From Solicola gregarius (lineage in GTDB: Bacteria; Actinomycetota; Actinomycetes; Propionibacteriales; Nocardioidaceae): a stretch of DNA of 64,000 bases. The notes beneath the pieces are model-generated. The model made no database searches. It was not told the origin of the DNA and saw nothing but the letters and a program-made list of their open reading frames with translations. The position numbers and the translations under genes are program-made. The stretch lies in NCBI RefSeq assembly GCF_025790165.1, contig NZ_CP094970.1:3348001-3412000 (forward strand), in the 5' to 3' direction. Shown piece by piece: positions 18,676 through 28,561 of the stretch (the first letter of the stretch is position 1; every line of letters begins with the position of its first letter).

Positions 18676-20489
18676 ACCATGCGTCCCAACTGCCTCCGGC
18701 ATATCCCGAGCGGGCAGCATGGGGCACCGCGCAGAAGCTGCGCGCATGGCAGGCAGCCGCAATAGAGCGGTACCGCGTAACCCGGGGTCGCGACTTTCTC
18801 ACGGTCGCGACCCCGGGCGCGGGTAAGACGACGTTCGCTCTGCGCATCGCCGCCGAGCTCCTCGAGCGGCGCGTCGTCGAGCGCCTCGTCGTCGTTGCCC
18901 CGACCGATCACCTGAAGACCCAATGGGCCGAGGCGAGTGCCCGGGTGGGCATCTCCCTCGACCCGTCGTTCTCCGGACGCAGCGGCAAGCTGTCCGGCGA
19001 CTACAACGGCATCGCGCTCACGTACGCCGGTGTCGCGGCCAACCCCGTTGCGTACCGAGTGCGCACCGAGCGCTTCAAGACGCTCGTCATCCTCGACGAG
19101 ATCCACCATGCCGGCGACGCCCTGTCGTGGGGCGAGGCAGTGCAGGAGGCGTTCGAGCCCGCCACCCGACGGCTCGCTCTGACCGGCACGCCGTTTCGGT
19201 CCGACACCAACCCCATCCCGTTCGTCGAGTACGAGCGGCTCGAAGACGGCGTATCGCGCAGCACTGCCGACTACTCGTACGGGTACGCGGATGCGCTCGC
19301 CGACGGTGTGGTGCGGCCGGTGCTGTTCATGGCGTACTCCGGCGACATGCAGTGGCGCACCAGCGCCGGCGACGAGGTCAGTGCGCGGCTGGGGGAGCCG
19401 CTCACCAAGGACATCACGGCGCAGGCGTTGCGTACCGCGTTGGATCCGAAGGGGGCATGGATTCCGGCGGTCCTGCAGGCGGCCGACCGGCGTCTGTCGG
19501 AGGTACGCCGGCACGTCGACGACGCCGCCGGGCTCGTGATCGCGACCGATCAGGAGTCGGCGCGGGCGTACGCGAAGGTCCTGCGATCGATCACGGGCGA
19601 GGCGCCGACGCTCGTGCTGTCCGACGAGCCGAAGTCGAGCGAGCGGATAGCGACGTTCGCGGAGTCCGACGACCGTTGGATGGTGGCGGTCCGGATGGTC
19701 TCCGAGGGCGTCGACGTGCCGCGGCTCGCGGTCGGTGTCTACGCGACGACCGCGTCGACGCCGTTGTACTTCGCCCAGGCGATCGGTCGGTTCGTACGCA
19801 CACGTCGCCGGGGCGAGACCGCGACGGTGTTCCTGCCGAGCGTGCCCGGCCTGCTGCGGCTCGCGTCGGAGCTGGAGCGCGAGCGAGACCACGTACTCGG
19901 GCGGCCGGTGCGCGATGACGACGACATCTTCGCCGCCGAGGAGCGGCTGATCGCGCAGGCCCAGCAGGGTGCCGACGAGGCAACGGAGTCGGGTGACTTC
20001 GAGGCGCTGGGCAGTGACGCGGAGTTCGACCACGTGTTGTTCGACGGCGCCGCGTTCGGACACGAGGGCAACGTCGCGGTCGGCAGCGACGAGGAGATGG
20101 ACTTCCTCGGCATCCCCGGTGTGCTTGAGCCCGACCAGGTACGTGAGCTGCTGCGGCATCGGCAGAACGAGCGGTTGACCGAGCAGCGTCGACGCGAGCG
20201 GGGCCAGGGGGCGCAGACACGTCCCGCACATGCCGGTGAGCGTGACCGCGGCGAGCACACGAGCACCAGCCCCGCAGCCCATCCACCCACTCACCAGCGC
20301 ATCGCGGTGCTTCGGCGGGAGCTGAACGGGCTCGTCGCCGCATGGCATCACCGCACCGGGCAACCGCACGGGGTCACCCACAACCAGCTGCGCAGCGAGT
20401 GCGGCGGACCCCCTGCCGCGCAGGCGACCGCGGAGCAGCTGTCCGCGCGCATCGACAAGCTGCGCGAGTGGGCTGCCCGGCGCACGTGA
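18672..20489 (+). CDS. DEAD/DEAH-box helicase (superfamily 2)
   Basis: 605 residues. Walker A ATPGAGKT at about 46-53, DEIHH at about 142-146, LTGTPFR, then domain 2 motifs SEGVDVPRLAVG and QAIGRFVR (motif VI). The C-terminal 200 residues are charged and include a basic, probably disordered linker. It is related to type III restriction or UvsW-like helicases, but no methyltransferase or nuclease partner is nearby, so a role in DNA or RNA repair is only a guess. The ATG at 18672 overlaps the protease stop; no independent ribosome site is visible. Confidence 0.88.
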   Translation: MNHASQLPPAYPERAAWGTAQKLRAWQAAAIERYRVTRGRDFLTVATPGAGKTTFALRIAAELLERRVVERLVVVAPTDHLKTQWAEASARVGISLDPSFSGRSGKLSGDYNGIALTYAGVAANPVAYRVRTERFKTLVILDEIHHAGDALSWGEAVQEAFEPATRRLALTGTPFRSDTNPIPFVEYERLEDGVSRSTADYSYGYADALADGVVRPVLFMAYSGDMQWRTSAGDEVSARLGEPLTKDITAQALRTALDPKGAWIPAVLQAADRRLSEVRRHVDDAAGLVIATDQESARAYAKVLRSITGEAPTLVLSDEPKSSERIATFAESDDRWMVAVRMVSEGVDVPRLAVGVYATTASTPLYFAQAIGRFVRTRRRGETATVFLPSVPGLLRLASELERERDHVLGRPVRDDDDIFAAEERLIAQAQQGADEATESGDFEALGSDAEFDHVLFDGAAFGHEGNVAVGSDEEMDFLGIPGVLEPDQVRELLRHRQNERLTEQRRRERGQGAQTRPAHAGERDRGEHTSTSPAAHPPTHQRIAVLRRELNGLVAAWHHRTGQPHGVTHNQLRSECGGPPAAQATAEQLSARIDKLREWAARRT

Positions 20490-20501
20490 CGACCGCCCGC
20501 T

Positions 20502-20590
20502 TTGCGATCGGGGACGCCCAGCTCTACTAGGTAGCGATCTGGGCGTCCCCGGTCGCAACGGTTCGAGGTCTGGGCGTCCCCCGGTCGCAA
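20502..20590. repeat. Inverted and direct repeats after the helicase gene
   Basis: TTGCGATCGGGGACGCCCAG (20502-20521) pairs with its complement at 20539-20558 with one mismatch; a further direct copy of that right arm, with one extra C, follows at 20570-20590. The first arm can therefore fold with either downstream copy. It starts 13 bases after the helicase stop and may terminate or stabilise that message. Confidence 0.75.
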
Positions 20591-20671
20591 CGCGGAAGCG
20601 GTAACGTTCGGATATGGAACGCTGGCGTCCGGTACGCAACGACCAGGTCGAACCAGCCCACGAAGGCATCG

Positions 20672-21322
20672 ATGGCCGCTGAGATCTCCCAGACCCTCGA
20701 CCGCGGGCTCCGCCTGCTCGACGCGGTCGCGGTCGAGCCGGCGGGATATTCGATCGGCGACCTCGCGGATCGCCTCGAGCTGAACCGCACCGTGGTCTAT
20801 CGACTCGTCGCGACCCTCGAGTTGCACGGACTCGTTCATCGCGATCGTTCCGGGCGGGTCACGGCGGGCCTCGGGCTGATCCCCCTCGGCCAGGCCGTAC
20901 GTCCCGTGCTGCAGGCCCGCGCCACGCCGGTGCTGCGCGCACTCGCCGACGAGGTCGGTGCGACGGCGCACCTGACCGTCGCGGAGGGCGAGGAGGCCAC
21001 CGCGATCGCGGTGGTCGAGCCGCGCTGGTCCGACTTCCATGTCGCGTACCGCGTCGGCGCCCGGCACGACGTACGCGATGCGGCCGCGGGTCGTGCGATC
21101 CTGCTCGGTCGGTCGTTGACGGTCGGGACGCCGGCGGGCACGTCGTACGTTGCGAGCGCGGGTGAGCTGCAGCCCGGCGCCAGGGGCGTCGCCGCACCCG
21201 TGTGCGGGGTCGAAGGTCTCGACGCGTCGATCGGGATCGTCAGCCTGCACGAGGTCGACATTGACGAGATCGGACCGCTGGTCGTACGCGCGGCCGCCGC
21301 GATCGCCCGCGCACTGGAGTAG
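20672..21322 (+). CDS. IclR-family transcriptional regulator
   Basis: 216 residues. N-terminal winged helix (SQTLDRGLRLLDAV, YSIGDLADRLELNRTVVYRLVATLE) and a C-terminal IclR effector domain (TAHLTVAEGEEATAIAV, DAAAGRAILLG). It is somewhat shorter than typical IclR proteins of about 250 residues. The ligand is unknown. The nearby hppD and FAD-oxidase genes hint at aromatic or hydroxy-acid catabolism, but no shared operator was found. Convergent with the Lrp gene, with a repeat element between. Confidence 0.87.
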   Translation: MAAEISQTLDRGLRLLDAVAVEPAGYSIGDLADRLELNRTVVYRLVATLELHGLVHRDRSGRVTAGLGLIPLGQAVRPVLQARATPVLRALADEVGATAHLTVAEGEEATAIAVVEPRWSDFHVAYRVGARHDVRDAAAGRAILLGRSLTVGTPAGTSYVASAGELQPGARGVAAPVCGVEGLDASIGIVSLHEVDIDEIGPLVVRAAAAIARALE

Positions 21323-21325
21323 AGC

Positions 21326-21395
21326 CCCCGGTGGGCATGTCGTTCGCGCGGCGACACGCCGGCGATTCCCGCGCAAACGTCATCCGCACGGGACC
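21326..21395. repeat. Dispersed element, family D copy 2
   Basis: CCCGGTGGGCATGTCGTTCG continues into GGCGACACGCCG. This matches the reverse complement of the right arm at 26732-26760 over about 35 bases with few mismatches. The other arm here (CCCGCGCAAACGTCATCCGC) is degenerate. It lies between the convergent IclR and Lrp genes. Confidence 0.75.
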
Positions 21396-21400
21396 CGGGC

Positions 21401-21874
21401 TCAGTGGTGCGCGGCGTCGACGAGCGGTGCGACGCGGCGGCGAAGCTGCGTCGCGAGCGCGATCACCGTCGAGGTGCGCTCGACGCTCGGGAAGTCGACG
21501 ACGGAGTCGATCACCCGCTGGAGGTCGGCGTTGGACCGCGCGACGACCCGGCACCACAGATCACCCGCACCGGTGATCGTGCACGCCTCGATCACCTCGG
21601 GGATGTCCGCGAGATGACGCGAGACCCGTTCGTGGCCGGCGTCCTGGCGGATCTCGAGCGTCAGGAACGCCGTCACCGGATACCCGAGCCGCTCGGGGTC
21701 GATCGTCGGCGACCAGTTGTCGATCACCCCGCGCTGCGCGAGCCGGTCGAGTCGCGACTGCACCGTGGCGCGCGCGACGCCGAGCCGCCGGGAAGCCTCG
21801 AGTACGCCGATCCGCGGCTCGTCGAGGAACAGCGCGATGATCCTGGCATCGAGCACATCGATCGGTTGACTCAT
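21401..21874 (-). CDS. Lrp/AsnC-family transcriptional regulator
   Basis: 157 residues, the normal length. N-terminal helix-turn-helix (LDARIIALFLDEPRIGVLEASRRLGVARATVQSRLDRL) and C-terminal RAM domain (FLTLEIRQDAGHE, DLWCRVVARSNADLQRVID). It is divergent from hppD with a 76-base spacer. Lrp-family proteins next to hppD are common in actinobacteria and usually control it, so tyrosine catabolism is the probable target. The ATG at 21874 has no ribosome site but a TAGAAT box six bases upstream, suggesting a leaderless message. Confidence 0.92.
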   Translation of the reverse strand: MSQPIDVLDARIIALFLDEPRIGVLEASRRLGVARATVQSRLDRLAQRGVIDNWSPTIDPERLGYPVTAFLTLEIRQDAGHERVSRHLADIPEVIEACTITGAGDLWCRVVARSNADLQRVIDSVVDFPSVERTSTVIALATQLRRRVAPLVDAAHH

Positions 21875-21880
21875 GACGAG

Positions 21881-21930
21881 ATTCTAGACAATGTGTGCAT
21901 TCAGGCGGAGCGACCTTGCACATTCTGTGT
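21881..21930. promoter_or_regulatory. Divergent promoter and operator region, Lrp gene / hppD
   Basis: On the minus strand TAGAAT (21886-21881) is the -10 of the Lrp gene. ACAATGTGTGCAT (21889-21901) and TTGCACATTCTGTG (21917-21930) form an imperfect inverted pair between the two starts, a plausible Lrp-family binding site. Confidence 0.5.
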
Positions 21931-21935
21931 GGTGA

Positions 21936-23162
<1,227 letters not shown>

Positions 23163-23167
23163 AAGAA

Positions 23168-23264
23168 CGGTGAGGAGAGAGTTCTGGCCCTGTGAGGAGA
23201 GGATTCCGGCCCTTCCGCGGGTGCAGAACTCTCTCGCGGAAGGGCCGGAATCCTCTCCTCACCG
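23168..23264. repeat. Composite hairpin, family C copy 1 (GAGGAGAG)
   Basis: Perfect 28-base arms at 23192-23219 and 23235-23262 (GTGAGGAGAGGATTCC on one side). A second perfect pairing, 12 bases (23175-23186 with 23224-23235), uses the loop of the first hairpin and is partly exclusive with it. The right edge includes the methyltransferase stop codon. Between the convergent hppD and methyltransferase genes it can serve as a terminator in both directions. Related to 32063-32165. Confidence 0.88.
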
Positions 23265-23864
23265 TGGTTTGCGGGCTCGGAAGCGTACGACGTGGTTGCG
23301 ACCGGAGTAGCGCACCTGCTCGATGTCGAGTCCGGCGTTCTCGACCGCCGGCTCGAACGCTCCGCGGGGGATGAGGCGGTGCGGTGAGCCGTCGATGCGG
23401 TGTGTCCATGCGGATACCGGGGTGTCGGTGAGGTCGTACCCGACGAACATCCCTCCCGGGCGGAGTACGCGGGCAACCTCGTCGACGGCGGCCTCCCACG
23501 CGATCACGTGATGCAGCATCAGGAAGCTGACGACGGCGTCGTACGTCGCGTCGGCGAACGGCATCCGCGTCACGTCGGCCTGGCGGACTGCAACGTTGGA
23601 GTATCGGGCCAGGCGTACGCGTGCGACGTCGACCATCGCGGGGTCGACGTCGGTCATCATGAGCCGGACGTCGGGGTTCGTACGCGCGAGCGCCTCGGCC
23701 ATGCCGCCGCCCCCGCCACCGATCTCGAGTACGTCGCCGTGGAAGGTCGCGCCGAGCGTGGTCCAGGGAACGAGCCGGCGCGCGACCTTCTGCCACACGC
23801 CGCTACGGCAGAAGGAGCGTTCGGGCCTGGACATCGCGGGCATTCGCCAAGTGTGCCACCGCAT
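23259..23864 (-). CDS. Class I SAM-dependent methyltransferase
   Basis: 201 residues. SAM-binding motif LEIGGGGGGMAEAL (motif I), then MTDVDPAMVDVAR, ADVTRMPFADATYDAVVS and the post-motif LHHVIAWEAAVDEVARVLRPGGMFVG, of the ubiquinone/menaquinone methyltransferase-like group. The substrate is not predictable. Possible starts are ATG 23864 (MRWHTW), 23843 and 23834 (MSRPERSFC); the first is shown because the short MPAMSRPE stretch looks conserved, but ribosome sites are poor. Its stop codon is part of the composite hairpin. Confidence 0.85.
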   Translation of the reverse strand: MRWHTWRMPAMSRPERSFCRSGVWQKVARRLVPWTTLGATFHGDVLEIGGGGGGMAEALARTNPDVRLMMTDVDPAMVDVARVRLARYSNVAVRQADVTRMPFADATYDAVVSFLMLHHVIAWEAAVDEVARVLRPGGMFVGYDLTDTPVSAWTHRIDGSPHRLIPRGAFEPAVENAGLDIEQVRYSGRNHVVRFRARKPR

Positions 23865-23912
23865 CGTGCCGTACCCCGCTCGAACGGCTCGGTGCCCGCG
23901 TAGGGTGTGGCC

Positions 23913-25298
23913 ATGCTTGGTCTGGTGCGTGGGGTCGGACTCGTCGTCTCGGTGGGGCTGCTGGGCACGGCGGGAGCCGCCGCGCAGGCGCCCGAGCACG
24001 GCGCTGCGGGTATCGGAGACCCGTACTTCCCGACGTCCGGAAACGGCGGCTACCGGGTTCAGCACTACGACATCACGGCCGGGTACGTGGCCAAGACCCG
24101 TAGGCTGCGTGGCGACACCACCATCAAGGCGCGCGCGACGCAGGACCTGTCGCGACTCAACCTCGACCTGTTGCTGCGGGCATCGGAGGTCCGCGTCGAC
24201 GGCCACCGCGCGAAGTTCCGGCAAACCCGACACGAGCTGATCGTCACGCCACGACACACGGTCCCGGACGGCACGCGCTTCACGGTGCGGGTGCGCTACG
24301 CCGGCCGCCCCGGCACCATCGAGTACGCCGACGAGCGGCCGTTCATCGCATCGAAGTCCGGGGCGCTCGCGGTCGGCCAGCCCAATATCGCCGCATGGTG
24401 GTTCCCGAGCAACGACCACCCGTCCGACAAGGCGCGGTTCGATATCGCGTTGCGGGTCGCCGAGGGCAGGCAGACCGTCAGCAACGGACGCCTGGTGAGT
24501 GCGAAGACCCGCAACGGTCGCACGACCTGGCGATGGCACGCCGGCAAGCCGATGGCCACGTACCTCGCGTTCGCCGGATGGGGCGGCTTCGCGATCGAGC
24601 GGGGGCACACCCGCTCGGGCCGCCCGTACCTCTACGCGTACGACAAGCGACTCGGGACCGGCATCCTCGAGACCGCCAAGCGCTCGCTGCATGCGACGGG
24701 CCCCGTCACCGGCTTTCTCTCGAAGCGCTGGGGTCGCTATCCGTACCGGCAGATCGGCGGCGTCGTGACCGCCGCACCACTGGGGTATGCGCTGGAGAAC
24801 CAGACCCGGCCGGTGTACGACCGGGTGTTCTTCGCGGGCGTCAACCGCGGTGTGGTCGTGCACGAGATGGCACATCAGTGGTTCGGCGATGCGATCGCGC
24901 TGAAGCGATGGCGGGACATCTGGCTCAACGAGGGCTACGCGACGTACTCCGAGTGGATCTGGGCCGCCCAGCACGGCGGCCGTACGCCGGCGCAGCAGTT
25001 CGACGACCTGTACGACCTCCCCGCAACGGACCACTTCTGGTCGCTGCCGATCGGGAACCCCGGCGCGCACAACATCTTCGCCGGCCCGATCTACACCCGG
25101 GGGGCCATGGCGTTGCACGCGCTTCGCCGCGAGATAGGCTCGGAGGCGTTCTTCGACGTAAGTCGCCGATGGGTCCACCGCAATGCGGACGGAGTCGGAA
25201 GTACCAACGAGTACCGACGGCTCGCCGAGGAGGTCAGCGGCAAAGATCTCGGGCCGCTCTTCTCGTCGTGGTTGGGGCCCGGTAAGCCGGAGGTGTGA
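23913..25298 (+). CDS. Secreted M1-family metallopeptidase
   Basis: 461 residues. A signal peptide (LVRGVGLVVSVGLLGTAGAAAQA) is followed by the aminopeptidase N-like beta domain and the catalytic domain. The zinc site HEMAHQWFGD with the downstream Glu in WLNEGYATY is intact; GYALENQT replaces the usual GAMEN exopeptidase loop, keeping the Glu. It lacks the long C-terminal domain of PepN, so it is a short secreted form that probably trims extracellular peptides. The ATG at 23913 follows TAGGG; an in-frame GTG is six bases earlier. The FAD-oxidase gene starts two bases after its stop codon. Confidence 0.88.
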   Translation: MLGLVRGVGLVVSVGLLGTAGAAAQAPEHGAAGIGDPYFPTSGNGGYRVQHYDITAGYVAKTRRLRGDTTIKARATQDLSRLNLDLLLRASEVRVDGHRAKFRQTRHELIVTPRHTVPDGTRFTVRVRYAGRPGTIEYADERPFIASKSGALAVGQPNIAAWWFPSNDHPSDKARFDIALRVAEGRQTVSNGRLVSAKTRNGRTTWRWHAGKPMATYLAFAGWGGFAIERGHTRSGRPYLYAYDKRLGTGILETAKRSLHATGPVTGFLSKRWGRYPYRQIGGVVTAAPLGYALENQTRPVYDRVFFAGVNRGVVVHEMAHQWFGDAIALKRWRDIWLNEGYATYSEWIWAAQHGGRTPAQQFDDLYDLPATDHFWSLPIGNPGAHNIFAGPIYTRGAMALHALRREIGSEAFFDVSRRWVHRNADGVGSTNEYRRLAEEVSGKDLGPLFSSWLGPGKPEV

Positions 25299-25300
25299 CC

Positions 25301-26683
25301 ATGTCCGATCGGGCCGCTGCCGTACTGTCCGCCCTGGCCGAGCGTCTGCCGGGCGATTGCGTGATAACCGATCCCGATCTGATGGAGTCGTATCGCGTCG
25401 ACCGGGCGATGTTCTGTGCAGCGGGCACTCCGCTCGCGGTCGTCCTTCCGCGCGAGACCGCGCAGGTCAGCGCGGTGCTCGAGGTCGCTTCCGAGCATGC
25501 CGTGCCCGTCGTACCGCAGGGTGCGCGGTCCGGTCTGTCCGGCGCCGCGAACGCCATCGAGGGGTGCCTCGTCGTCGGGCTCGAGCGGATGGCCGAGGTT
25601 CGTCACATCGACGTCGCCAACAGGTACGTCGTCACGCAGCCCGGCGTGATGAACGCCGAGCTCTCGCGGGCGGTCGAGGCGGAGGGCCTGTTCTACCCGC
25701 CCGACCCGAGCAGCTGGGAGTTCTGCTCCATCGGCGGCAACCTCTCGACCAACTCGGGCGGGCTGTGCTGCGTGAAGTACGGCGTCACCACCGACTACGT
25801 GCTCGGGCTCGAGGTGGTCCTCGCATCCGGCGAGGTGCTGCGTACCGGCCGGCGTACGGTCAAGGGCGTCGCCGGGTACGACCTGACCAAGCTGTTCGTC
25901 GGGTCCGAGGGCACCTTGGGCATCATCACCGAGGCGACGCTCAGCCTGCGCCCTGCCGCGCAACGCCCGGAGACCCTCGCCGCCACCTTCGACGACGCGG
26001 AACGCGCTGCCGAGGGGGTCTCGGCGGTGGTCGGCTGCGGCATCGTGCCGAGCCTGTTGGAGTTCATGGACCGGACGAGCGTGCAGGCGGTCAACGACGC
26101 GTTCAAGCTCGGTTTCGATCCCGAGGTCGGTGCGGTGGTCATCGCCCAGTCGGACGCGGGCGGCAGCCATGGCCGCGAGGAGGTCGACCACATCGCGAAG
26201 GTGCTCGCCGACAGCGGCGCCACCCAGGTGGTCGTGGCCGACGACCCGGCCGAGGGCGAGCTGTTGCTGAAGGCGCGGCGCGAGGTGCTCACGGCGTTCG
26301 AGCGCCTGGGTACGACGCTGATCGACGACGTGTGCGTACCCCGCGATGCCCTTGGCGCGTTGGTGAAGGGCATCGACGCGATCGCGGCCGAGCACGATCT
26401 GGTGATCGGCGTCGTCGGCCACGCGGGCGATGGCAACTTCCATCCGACGGTGGTGTTCGACGGCCAGGACGAAGACGAGTCGAGGCGGGCCAAGCAGGCG
26501 TTCGACGACGTGATGACGCTCGGTCTGGACCTCGGCGGCACGATCACCGGCGAGCACGGCGTCGGCGTACTGAAGCGTGACCTGCTCGCCCGGGAGGTGG
26601 GCGACCTCGGGATGCGCGTACACCGCGACATCAAGCACGCCCTCGACCCGCACGACATCCTCAATCCGGGCAAGGTCTTCTGA
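25301..26683 (+). CDS. FAD-linked oxidase, glycolate oxidase GlcD / D-lactate dehydrogenase type
   Basis: 460 residues. N-terminal FAD-binding (PCMH) domain with VPQGARSGLSGAANA, SIGGNLSTNSGGLCCVKYGVT and GSEGTLGIITEATLSL; C-terminal FAD-oxidase domain with GHAGDGNFHPTVVFD and GTITGEHGVGVLKR. It oxidises a 2-hydroxy acid such as D-lactate or glycolate to the keto acid. No GlcE or GlcF partners are adjacent, so a single-subunit D-lactate or D-2-hydroxy-acid dehydrogenase is more likely. The ATG at 25301 is seven bases after GGAGG; a GTG overlapping the previous stop is too close to that site. Confidence 0.88.
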   Translation: MSDRAAAVLSALAERLPGDCVITDPDLMESYRVDRAMFCAAGTPLAVVLPRETAQVSAVLEVASEHAVPVVPQGARSGLSGAANAIEGCLVVGLERMAEVRHIDVANRYVVTQPGVMNAELSRAVEAEGLFYPPDPSSWEFCSIGGNLSTNSGGLCCVKYGVTTDYVLGLEVVLASGEVLRTGRRTVKGVAGYDLTKLFVGSEGTLGIITEATLSLRPAAQRPETLAATFDDAERAAEGVSAVVGCGIVPSLLEFMDRTSVQAVNDAFKLGFDPEVGAVVIAQSDAGGSHGREEVDHIAKVLADSGATQVVVADDPAEGELLLKARREVLTAFERLGTTLIDDVCVPRDALGALVKGIDAIAAEHDLVIGVVGHAGDGNFHPTVVFDGQDEDESRRAKQAFDDVMTLGLDLGGTITGEHGVGVLKRDLLAREVGDLGMRVHRDIKHALDPHDILNPGKVF

Positions 26684-26690
26684 GCGATCT

Positions 26691-26760
26691 GCCCCGTGGG
26701 CATGACGTTCGGGTGGCGCCAAGCGGCGTGTCGCCACCCGAACGGCATGCTCACCGGGGC
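26691..26760. repeat. Intergenic hairpin, family D copy 1
   Basis: GCCCCGTGGGCATGACGTTC and onward (26691-26718) pairs with 26732-26760 with a one-base gap and two mismatches, around a 13-base loop. Related to 21326-21395. It lies between the convergent FAD-oxidase and NAD(P)-binding protein genes. Confidence 0.82.
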
Positions 26761-26772
26761 TGTCGGCTCGGT

Positions 26773-27414
26773 TCAGTACGCGGCCGTGAAGCGCATCCGG
26801 CGATGGCGCGGCCGCTCGACCTCGTCGATCAGCGCGACCGCGAGGTCTTCCATCGAGATCCGGGACGCTCCGGTCGAGTCGACGACGAGCTCGTCGATCC
26901 CGAGGCGGAACCTGCCCGTCCGCGTTCCCGGCGACAGCGACGCCGCGGGACTCAGGTAGGTCCAGTCCGCCCGTTGCGCGGCCCGGCATGCCGCCAGCTG
27001 GTCGGCGCACGCGTTGGCGATCGGCCGGCCGGCCGGATGCAGGTACCGCGGGTCGTCCACGACCGTGCGGCCGCCGGTCTCCGGGATCACGAGGCTGCCG
27101 GCGCCGCCGACGATGACCACCCGGCCCCGGCTGGCGGCGACGCCGTCCAGCAGCACCGTCGCCACCTCCGCGAGCTCGGACTCGCGCCCGTGCGGCGGCC
27201 GGGTCGCTCCGACGATCACGTCATGGTCGTACGCGAGCGCGGCGACCGCCTCACGGTCGGTGGCGTCGGCGACGAGGGGGACGGTGTCATCGGGCACCTC
27301 CGCCACCTGCTCGGACCGGCGTACGACCGCGCTCACCTCGTGCTCGCGTGCCGTGGCCTCCGCGACGATGCGGCGCCCCATGTTGCCGAGGGCCCCGAAG
27401 ACGGCGATGCGCAT
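26773..27414 (-). CDS. NAD(P)-binding (NmrA/atypical SDR) protein
   Basis: 213 residues. The Rossmann start MRIAVFGALGNMGRRI carries the GxxGxxG signature. No Tyr-x-x-x-Lys active site is seen, which fits NmrA or 'NAD(P)H-binding' atypical SDRs that act as sensors or isomerase-like reductases. It starts at 27414, one base beyond the DMT transporter stop, so the two are co-transcribed with the transporter first. Function unknown. Confidence 0.85.
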   Translation of the reverse strand: MRIAVFGALGNMGRRIVAEATAREHEVSAVVRRSEQVAEVPDDTVPLVADATDREAVAALAYDHDVIVGATRPPHGRESELAEVATVLLDGVAASRGRVVIVGGAGSLVIPETGGRTVVDDPRYLHPAGRPIANACADQLAACRAAQRADWTYLSPAASLSPGTRTGRFRLGIDELVVDSTGASRISMEDLAVALIDEVERPRHRRMRFTAAY

Positions 27415-27415
27415 G

Positions 27416-28318
27416 TCAGCTCCTCCGTGCGGCGAGTTCGCGGTCGGGCGTACGCGGTGCGTGCGGCCGACTCGGTATCTGTGCGGTTATCAGGGCCGCG
27501 AGCACGATCAGTGCGCCGAGCGCCTGAACGGGCGCGAGCCCCTGTCCCAGCGCGATCCAGCCGAGCGCGGTCGCGACGACCGGACTCAGCAGCGAGAGGA
27601 ACGAAACGCCGATCGCCGGCAGCTCCCGGATGCCGCGGAACCACAGTGCGTACGCGAGCGCCGACCCGATGATGGTGAGGTAGGCGTAGCCGAGGATGTT
27701 CTCCGCGGTGAGCGATGCCGGCGGCGGGCCCTCCACGACCAGCGCGACGGGTAGCAGCACGAGGCCACCGGCGACCAGCTGCCAGCCGGTGGTGGCGAGC
27801 ACGGGGGCCGGTGACGTCCATCGCTTGCTGAGCACGATCCCGGTCGCCATCGTCGCGGCGCCGGCGAGCGCCGCGAGCACGCCGAGAGTGTCGAGGCGGG
27901 CGTCGGATCGCAGCACCAGCAGGCTGACTCCCGCGACGCCCGCGACCCCCGCCATCGCCGAGCGTAGCGAGAGCCGCTGGCCGAGTACGGCCGCCGACAG
28001 GCCTACGACGATCAGCGGCTGGATGGCGCCGACCGTGGCCGCGACGCCGCCGGGGAGGCGGTACGCGGCGACGAACAACAGCGCGAAGAAGGCCCCGATA
28101 TTGAGGAACCCGAGCACCAACGAGCGCCACCACCACGAACCCGACGGCAGCGTGCGGGTGATCGCGACCAGGAGCAGCCCGGCCGGGAGCGCGCGGATCA
28201 GAGCGGCGAGCAGTGGGCGGTCGGGTGGGAGGTACTCCGTGGTGACGAAGTACGTCGTACCCCACACCGACGGCGTCAGCGCCGTGATGAGAACGACGGC
28301 CCATCGGTTGCTTAGCAT
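27416..28318 (-). CDS. EamA/DMT-superfamily transporter
   Basis: 300 residues with about ten transmembrane helices in two EamA repeats (the first from TPSVWGTTYFVTTEYLPP, the second from ATMATGIVLSKRW). These are inner-membrane exporters of amino acids or other small metabolites; the substrate is not predictable. The C-terminus is a short basic cytoplasmic tail. The ATG at 28318 is preceded by repeats and a TAGTTT box six bases away, suggesting a leaderless start under operator control. Confidence 0.9.
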   Translation of the reverse strand: MLSNRWAVVLITALTPSVWGTTYFVTTEYLPPDRPLLAALIRALPAGLLLVAITRTLPSGSWWWRSLVLGFLNIGAFFALLFVAAYRLPGGVAATVGAIQPLIVVGLSAAVLGQRLSLRSAMAGVAGVAGVSLLVLRSDARLDTLGVLAALAGAATMATGIVLSKRWTSPAPVLATTGWQLVAGGLVLLPVALVVEGPPPASLTAENILGYAYLTIIGSALAYALWFRGIRELPAIGVSFLSLLSPVVATALGWIALGQGLAPVQALGALIVLAALITAQIPSRPHAPRTPDRELAARRS

Positions 28319-28349
28319 TAAGCGAAACTATCTCACTGCTAAGCGAAAC
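28310..28349. promoter_or_regulatory. Direct-repeat operator at the DMT transporter start
   Basis: TAAGCGAAAC occurs at 28319-28328 and 28340-28349, 21 bases apart (two helical turns). The first copy abuts the ATG and joins a small palindrome (GCTTAGCATTAAGC). A regulator bound here would block transcription; the MarR protein encoded at 28562 is a candidate. Confidence 0.55.
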
Positions 28350-28430
28350 GCAATCGACATTCGGGCGTCGATACGGGCTGTTGCGTTGTGAGCAGCGTTC
28401 GAGGTGGGGTCGGAGGGACTTCTGTCCGTC

Positions 28431-28492
28431 CGCGAGTGGCGCAGGTGCGTTGCTCAGGCAGCGTTACAAACAACGGACTTGCGCCACTCGCG
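28431..28492. repeat. Intergenic hairpin, family A copy 2
   Basis: Perfect 13-base arms CGCGAGTGGCGCA (28431-28443) and complement (28480-28492). The interior resembles copy 1 (CGTTGCTC facing CAACG). It lies between the divergent DMT and MarR genes, so it is not purely a terminator. Confidence 0.87.
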
Positions 28493-28561
28493 AGGCTACG
28501 GGCACCCACGGCGGGCCTCGAGCGATCCGTCATTTTGCAACAGCCTCGATAGGCTGAGGGG

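Noticed and set aside
18672-20489. Helicase as part of a restriction or anti-phage defence system
   Set aside because: No methyltransferase, nuclease or other defence gene is adjacent; neighbours are a secreted protease and an IclR regulator.
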